Below, in pieces: positions 60,105-64,000 of a stretch of 64,000 nucleotides of DNA. The notes under the pieces were generated by a model. That model was not told the origin of the DNA, ran no database searches, and saw only the letters and a list, made by a program, of their open reading frames with translations. Made by a program: the position numbers and the translations under genes. This DNA comes from Hyphomicrobiales bacterium (lineage in GTDB: Bacteria > Pseudomonadota > Alphaproteobacteria > Rhizobiales > Devosiaceae). Numbering within the stretch: the first letter of the stretch is position 1; the number at the start of each line of letters is the position of its first letter. The DNA is taken from assembly GCA_027487555.1 (NCBI GenBank), contig JAIYDI010000041.1, positions 21,746-85,745 on the forward strand. The letters run 5' to 3'.

Positions 60105-60266
60105 AATTCATCTACAGGGCGCAGGCATCGCGCGATCTAGGTCGCCGTATCAGCCCAGCATAGCAGCTACAGCACCGACTACGTTCCGATATCGATAGGA
60201 CTCGGACCTTAATGTCACTGGCGATTTACATGCATATCGTTTCCACGACCCCACTTTTAATTTATA

Positions 60267-60833
60267 TCAACCATTTATATAAGCCACCCACACATCATAG
60301 ATTTTTAGTAATCCCTTTCCATTTCGCGACCCATCTATGAGGCCAATAGCGTGAGTATGCATCATTGTAGTCGGATTAAAGCTAACTTTACCGAATCCAG
60401 ATATTACCGGATATCCATAATCTGCGTATTTTTTCCGCTTTACATCTTGCTCCCAATATAATTGCCGGTATCTCGACATCATTACATGACTGACGTACAT
60501 ACCTATGTCAAATGCAAGTGAAAATGACAGGCTGTCGAGTCTGTAGGTATCGAGTCCCAGTCCGAATTTGAGCCGCGACGGTATCTCCTCTGCGGCTACA
60601 GGAACCTTGTACGCTTGCATATTCTTAGCCATCCATTCTCCGATCCCAGCGATCGATTCGCGTGTTCCATCTAGCACCACGTCATCAGCGGCGCCGATCT
60701 CGCCTATGGCGCACTTTAGAGCTTCGATGCGTTCTGGGACTTGCGAGACAAACCAGTCGAAAAAGGCCCGCAGTTCACGCGTGCTCATCTCTGAAAACGG
60801 CTTGATCAAGGGAATTTCAACTAAAATATACAC
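60267..60833 (-). CDS. Immunity protein for the restriction-nuclease-like Rhs toxin
   Basis: A 188-residue protein; the start is GTG 60833 or ATG 60788. The GTG is preferred because EIPLIKPFSEMSTRELRAFFDWFVSQVPERI looks like one conserved block. It starts 7 bp after the toxin stop at 60840. I recognise this PLIKPFS...FDWF type as a small protein often found after Rhs toxins, without a firm family name. It is AT-rich compared with the chromosome. Confidence 0.65.
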   Translation of the reverse strand: MYILVEIPLIKPFSEMSTRELRAFFDWFVSQVPERIEALKCAIGEIGAADDVVLDGTRESIAGIGEWMAKNMQAYKVPVAAEEIPSRLKFGLGLDTYRLDSLSFSLAFDIGMYVSHVMMSRYRQLYWEQDVKRKKYADYGYPVISGFGKVSFNPTTMMHTHAIGLIDGSRNGKGLLKIYDVWVAYING

Positions 60834-60839
60834 TAGCAG

Positions 60840-61679
60840 TCACCGTATTACTGTTTCAATCAACGCCTGCCTGAGGGCATCCGCGAGTGGCTTTGAAGGC
60901 CCACTTTTGCCGGTAACCGGGCTAGGAACGAAGTGCCAGCTAGCCTTGGTGTATGTATCGTTTCCAACCAACTCCGCATCCTTCGCAATTTGCAGCATGA
61001 TATCCTTCGTTAGTGATTTGTAACCCACCTTCGAATCATCCGCGATACCCATAGAATCAAGATCAACAATACGCGGACCAGGGCTAGTATTTGGATATAC
61101 TTGGTTGCAGCCACCGAATTGACTATAAAGCAGTTCCTCCCCATATCGTCCGGTAGATCCGATTGCAGCGTAGGCGCCTTTTTCGGCTGCAACAACCGCC
61201 TCACCCCCAAACTTGAAAAGTTTCGCAGCTTTGCCGATTGGAACAAAGCCAGCGACAGCTATGCCAACTTCGAGTGCTTTGTCCTGCCAGCTGACGTTGG
61301 GATCTTGGAGCTTTCTGTATTCGACGACAGCCAAGCGAAATACCTCGTCAACTGCAGAACCAATTTCGCGCCACGCTTCCTCGCTACTCATTATTGGTGC
61401 GCTGGCGCCATATTGACCGGTACGGCCCATTGCGAGATGTACTACACCGCCCGATGTTGTGTTGCCCACAATTCGTCCCGATCCGACACCTGCTTTCCGC
61501 AATAAAGCCGAAGCAATCTGCCCGCGGGTATTTGTCTCCCAGTTTGGGTCTGACTGCTGATTGAACCAGTTGTTAGAGCTAATGTACTGGCCGACTGCAT
61601 GCCCGTTCGGGTCGCTTTTGTTGATCGGGTCGTTGGCTGAGTAGGCATAGCGGTTGGTGCCGACGCCCTGGTCGCGCAC
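60840..61679 (-). CDS. Rhs tip with PD-(D/E)XK nuclease-like toxin
   Basis: The open frame begins within the Rhs core ([22 protein letters not shown]) and continues upstream without its own start to about 61779, where a palindromic element brings a stop. The last 110 residues form the toxin: [49 protein letters not shown]...[27 protein letters not shown]. The D...DxK-like pair (VDLD; DDSKVGY) and the WHF block match restriction-endonuclease-fold (Tox-REase) Rhs toxins, which cut DNA. The upstream shell is broken, so it is probably a silent tip. Confidence 0.75.
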   Translation of the reverse strand: MRDQGVGTNRYAYSANDPINKSDPNGHAVGQYISSNNWFNQQSDPNWETNTRGQIASALLRKAGVGSGRIVGNTTSGGVVHLAMGRTGQYGASAPIMSSEEAWREIGSAVDEVFRLAVVEYRKLQDPNVSWQDKALEVGIAVAGFVPIGKAAKLFKFGGEAVVAAEKGAYAAIGSTGRYGEELLYSQFGGCNQVYPNTSPGPRIVDLDSMGIADDSKVGYKSLTKDIMLQIAKDAELVGNDTYTKASWHFVPSPVTGKSGPSKPLADALRQALIETVIR

Positions 61680-61779
61680 ATCCCACCAGTCGGGCGAGAG
61701 GAAGCGACCGAGGGCCGGGTCGTAATAGCGGGCGTGGAGGTAGGTCAGGCCCGTTTCCGGGTCAGTGCGCTCGCCGATA

Positions 61780-61862
61780 CACCGCAGCCGGTTCCGAAGG
61801 AACGCGGCGCTCCGGTGGAGCGACGCGAGGCAAGGCGGCCATGAGGGCTATGCTCGAATGGC
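61780..61862. repeat. Palindromic element A inside the Rhs core
   Basis: The site replaces a continuous stretch present in the intact Rhs copy near 59505. Net gain is about 80 bp. It holds the hairpins GTTCC-GAA-GGAAC and CGCTCC-GGT-GGAGCG, and the conserved right part GGCCATGAGGGCTATG. Confidence 0.8.
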
Positions 61863-61930
61863 CCCTTGGACTCCGTGGGGCTGAGTGCGACCAGCACCGT
61901 TTCCACCTGCTCGCCATAGGGCTTGTAGAC

Positions 61931-62014
61931 TTCGAGCCGGCCGCTCAGCGGCGAAGGCCTGCCAGTGGCAGGACTTCACGCGAGAAGGCCGTGAGGCCTA
62001 TGGCCGAATGGCAG
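61931..62014. repeat. Palindromic element B inside the Rhs core
   Basis: Inserted between codons that are adjacent in the intact Rhs near 59570; net gain about 81 bp. It begins TTCGAGCCGG, has the hairpin CCTGCCA-GT-GGCAGG, and ends with GGCCGTGAGGCCTATG and CCGAATGG. The reading frame length is kept, but a stop codon is introduced. Confidence 0.8.
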
Positions 62015-62174
62015 GACGCGGTTGGCAGCGCCGGCGCTGGAGGTCACCGCGCGCACCGAGGCGAGATTGTCGCGGTGCAGCCAGGTGCGGGTCGAGCCCG
62101 AGAGCTTCACGTCGGGCGTGAGGTAATAGTTCCACCCGCCTGACGGATCGCGCTCGATATCGCTGCCCAAATAC

Positions 62175-62246
62175 TTCGAGGGATCAGAAATCGTTCCGGT
62201 GGAACGATTTCCCCGAGAAGGCCATGAGGGCTATGGTCGAATGGCG
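62175..62246. repeat. Palindromic element C inside the Rhs core
   Basis: Net gain is about 70 bp against the intact copy near 59733. It begins TTCGAGGGATC and has a perfect hairpin AAATCGTTCC-GGT-GGAACGATTT (62188-62210). It then has CGAGAAGGCCATGAGGGCTA and GTCGAATGG. Confidence 0.8.
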
Positions 62247-62300
62247 AGTGGTGGATGAGCCCGCCACTTTCTTCAGCCGCTCACCATCCGGGCCATAGAC

Positions 62301-62384
62301 TTCGCAGGCGGTGGACAACGCCCACGTGGCGCTCCGGTGGAGCGACGCGAGCCAAGAAGGCCATGAGGGCTATGCCCGAATTGC
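62301..62384. repeat. Palindromic element D inside the Rhs core
   Basis: Net gain is about 78 bp against the intact copy near 59792. It begins TTCGCAGG, has CGCTCC-GGT-GGAGCG shared with element A, and ends GAAGGCCATGAGGGCTATGC then CGAATTGC. Confidence 0.8.
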
Positions 62385-62787
62385 GGTGACGGCGCCGCCC
62401 GAGGTGACCGAGACCGGCCGGTTCTCGGCATCATAGGCAATGGTGCGCGTGGCCGCGCCGCCAACCGACTTCGTCAACTGGTTGCCATTGGCGTCATAGC
62501 TATAGGTCGAGCTGCCGGCGGAAAGGACGGCATGCGGACGTACCGCACCCGGCCCCTGCGCCGGGTAGCCATAGCTGCCGATGGCGGAGTTGGTGAGAAT
62601 GTTGCCGCCGGCATCGTAGGTGAAGCTCTGGCTGAGCGCGAGCGTACTGGTGTTGGCGGCGCTCAGCAGCCGATCGAGAGTGTCGTAGCTGTAGATGACG
62701 CCACATTACTCGCTCTACGTGAAAATAACTGCCGTCAATACCCGGAGCAGCCTTCGACAATTTACATTTTTCGCAATACGCTAACGA

Positions 62788-63384
62788 TCAAAATTTGACG
62801 CCAGCTATCTCTAGTATTGATTTTTCTACTTCCACTTCCCTTATGTCCGTCATTTCACAGTGTTTTATTTTGTTCTTACCAAATAGATCTCTTACTTTTT
62901 TAGTAACAATGCGATGTCCGGTTCTGTTCGGCATGCAGATATCCGAGCCATCCCACTCACTCAAATCAAAATACATTCCCCTAACATATTCCACATCGAT
63001 GAGTCCGCTCTTCCTGGATACAATGCTATCTACATTGTGCTTTATCGGCCCACATTGTCCCGACACACCCAAAAAATGGTATTCGTAATCTTCACCATGC
63101 TTTCCGACTATATGGCACGGCCATGATTTCCAGCCGGTCACGTTATTTTCAAGAAGCAGTTCGCGCAGCCTATTGCTGATCAGAAGAGGGCGAGCACTAG
63201 TAGCGCGCACAAAATCCGATGGTTTTGCCCTTCCCATACTAAATCGCGCACAAAATGACCTATCTTTCAATCCGACACCATGTACATAATGCAACATAGT
63301 ATCATAGTCAATATCAATATCTACAAACATAACCGATGATGCGACGCTTACACTAAATTTATAGAACTCCTTGTCTTCGCTCAT
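62788..63384 (-). CDS. Imm43/DUF1629-like immunity protein
   Basis: A 198-residue, AT-rich protein. The C-terminal half matches the Imm43/DUF1629 pattern: RPLLISNRLRELLLENNVTGWKSWPCHIVGK, YHFLGVSGQCGPI, DLSEWDGSDICMPNRTGHRIVTKKVRDLFGKNKIKHCEMTDI. The family lies next to polymorphic toxins. It starts directly after the toxin stop at 63385 (the ATG ends at 63382). The likely role is neutralising the adjacent toxin in the cytoplasm. Confidence 0.75.
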   Translation of the reverse strand: MSEDKEFYKFSVSVASSVMFVDIDIDYDTMLHYVHGVGLKDRSFCARFSMGRAKPSDFVRATSARPLLISNRLRELLLENNVTGWKSWPCHIVGKHGEDYEYHFLGVSGQCGPIKHNVDSIVSRKSGLIDVEYVRGMYFDLSEWDGSDICMPNRTGHRIVTKKVRDLFGKNKIKHCEMTDIREVEVEKSILEIAGVKF

Positions 63385-63882
63385 CTAAAATCCTGTCTCT
63401 AGATTATATTTTTTTGCCACTTGACGAGCAAACTCTTCAACCTGTTGCTTGGTTGGGTTCTCATTGCCGTCGAAGAACGCCTCCCAGGCGCGGTTATATT
63501 CGCTGGCGGTCCGCCGATGCGACATTTTCTCCCACCATGCCCCATATTTGGGGTCGTGTATATCGATTCCCGCTTTGTCGAATTCAATCTTAAACTTGCT
63601 TGGGCACACGTGATGCGCGTCGCAGCCCGCTGGCGCCGGCCCATCTAGCTTCTCCAGATTCTTGCGAAAGTTTCCACGGGAGAATGTTGCAGCTTCCCGC
63701 TCAACCTTTGCAACTTCACTCTCGACTTTTGCAACCTTGCCCACTCTCCTGAGTATCGGGAGAAGGATCAAGCCGGCAGTTACTACGTCAAGTTGCCGAT
63801 CACCGCTGGAGATTTCGGCTACAAGGGCAGCGTCTGAAGCACTTTGATAGACTGCATAGCTTGCTATCACACCCCAAGGGTC
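63385..63882 (-). pseudogene. Polymorphic toxin C-terminus, cut by an IS element
   Basis: The remaining C-terminal toxin has GCDAHHVCPSKFKIEFDKAGIDIHDPKYGAWWEKMSHRRTASEYNRAWEAFF, an HHxxP-type nuclease-like signature resembling DUF2380/SitA-type toxins; the exact family is uncertain. Upstream is a pretoxin-like stretch (ASDAALVAEISSGDRQLDVVTAGLILLPILRRVGK). The frame runs into the IS end at 63883, so the natural N-terminal part is lost. The immunity gene is directly downstream. Confidence 0.72.
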
Positions 63883-64000
63883 TGAACCGCCCCGGGTTTG
63901 CTGGAGGCTCCAACTCCTGAGTAGGATGGAGCATGACAAGCAAGACGACGAACAAGTTTTCAGTTGAGGTCCGGACCCGCGCGGTGCGGATGGTTCAAGA
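63883..64000 (+). mobile_element. IS3-family insertion sequence, left end
   Basis: The element begins near TGAACCGCCCCGGGTTTG (63883), a typical IS3-type terminal sequence, and includes the start of a transposase gene. It interrupts the toxin frame at 63882. The right end is outside the window, so target duplication cannot be checked. Confidence 0.75.
63933..64000 (+). CDS. IS3-family transposase OrfA, N-terminal fragment
   Basis: Twenty-two codons from ATG 63933 read MTSKTTNKFSVEVRTRAVRM then VQ, the usual opening of IS3-type OrfA before its helix-turn-helix. GGATGGAGC provides the ribosome binding site. The gene continues beyond the window. Confidence 0.75.
   Translation, partial: MTSKTTNKFSVEVRTRAVRMVQ

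Larger units (their letters stand above)
61680..62703 (-). pseudogene. Rhs core pseudogene broken by four palindromic elements
   Basis: The minus strand encodes Rhs core pieces nearly identical to 59400-60085: [65 protein letters not shown], and SYDANGNQ...AYDAENRP. Four inserted elements shift or stop the frame. Homology ends near 62703 at codons for DRLLSAANT. It is joined to the nuclease tip at 60840. Confidence 0.85.

Noticed and set aside
61780..62384. Inserted elements as introns, inteins or translational bypass segments
   Set aside because: They are too short for introns or inteins and lack the needed motifs. Three of four do not keep the frame, and the Rhs gene also lacks its 5' part, so simple inactivation is more likely.

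Overview
The window looks like a chromosomal stretch of a GC-rich alphaproteobacterium, most likely order Hyphomicrobiales and possibly Devosia or a relative. This is inferred from the infA-maf-yacG-tRNA-Phe block, the many CUT1 sugar ABC genes, the circularly permuted ATP-grasp/alpha-E/transglutaminase trio and the intergenic palindromic repeats. No rRNA or other taxonomic marker is present, so the genus is a guess.

Bases 1-30,000 are mostly ordinary metabolism: the start of a GH1 beta-glucosidase with LacI-type operator candidates, GNAT and Mrp proteins, a transaldolase, an aminotransferase, ETF alpha/beta, an aldo/keto reductase, a GH13 alpha-glucosidase, a hydroxyacid dehydrogenase/GST/SDR operon, the ATP-grasp/alpha-E/transglutaminase operon, an AEC transporter, glycerol kinase, a sulfotransferase, a CAP lipoprotein and a MraY/WecA-like transferase. 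A sugar regulon follows: two SDRs and a TIM-barrel isomerase beside a glucose-type CUT1 ABC importer (binding protein, two permeases, ATPase), with a divergent ROK repressor.

Bases 29,700-39,900 hold a stand-alone CphA-like ATP-grasp ligase, an EmrAB-type efflux pair with a divergent TetR regulator and two near-identical palindromic operators, and a GntR-controlled CUT1 importer that lacks its own ATPase and is linked to a mannonate dehydratase. This last set is probably for hexuronate or a related acid sugar.

Bases 39,900-46,500 contain the most unusual single gene, a lone 1365-residue protein. It has a HigA-like HTH, a putative PD-(D/E)XK-type segment, a region resembling a STAND ATPase with a lost P-loop, and a long helical C-terminus. 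It looks like a single-gene defence effector or sensor. It is followed by an 18-unit heptanucleotide array and then infA, maf, yacG and tRNA-Phe.

From the tRNA to the end (46,470-64,000) lies an accessory island. A compact type II secretion system (gspEFGHIJLMCD, with gspO-gspK convergent) sits between Rhs tip cassettes facing opposite ways. The cassettes on either side of the T2SS carry two diverged members of one toxin/immunity family on different Rhs cores. Further on are a restriction-nuclease-like toxin with its immunity protein, and an HHxxP-type toxin fragment with an Imm43/DUF1629-like immunity gene, the toxin being cut by an IS3-family element. One Rhs core is broken by four copies of a roughly 70-85 bp palindromic element. 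A decayed duplication of the gspD and gspK 3' ends, a displaced Rhs remnant and AT-rich tips show repeated recombination.
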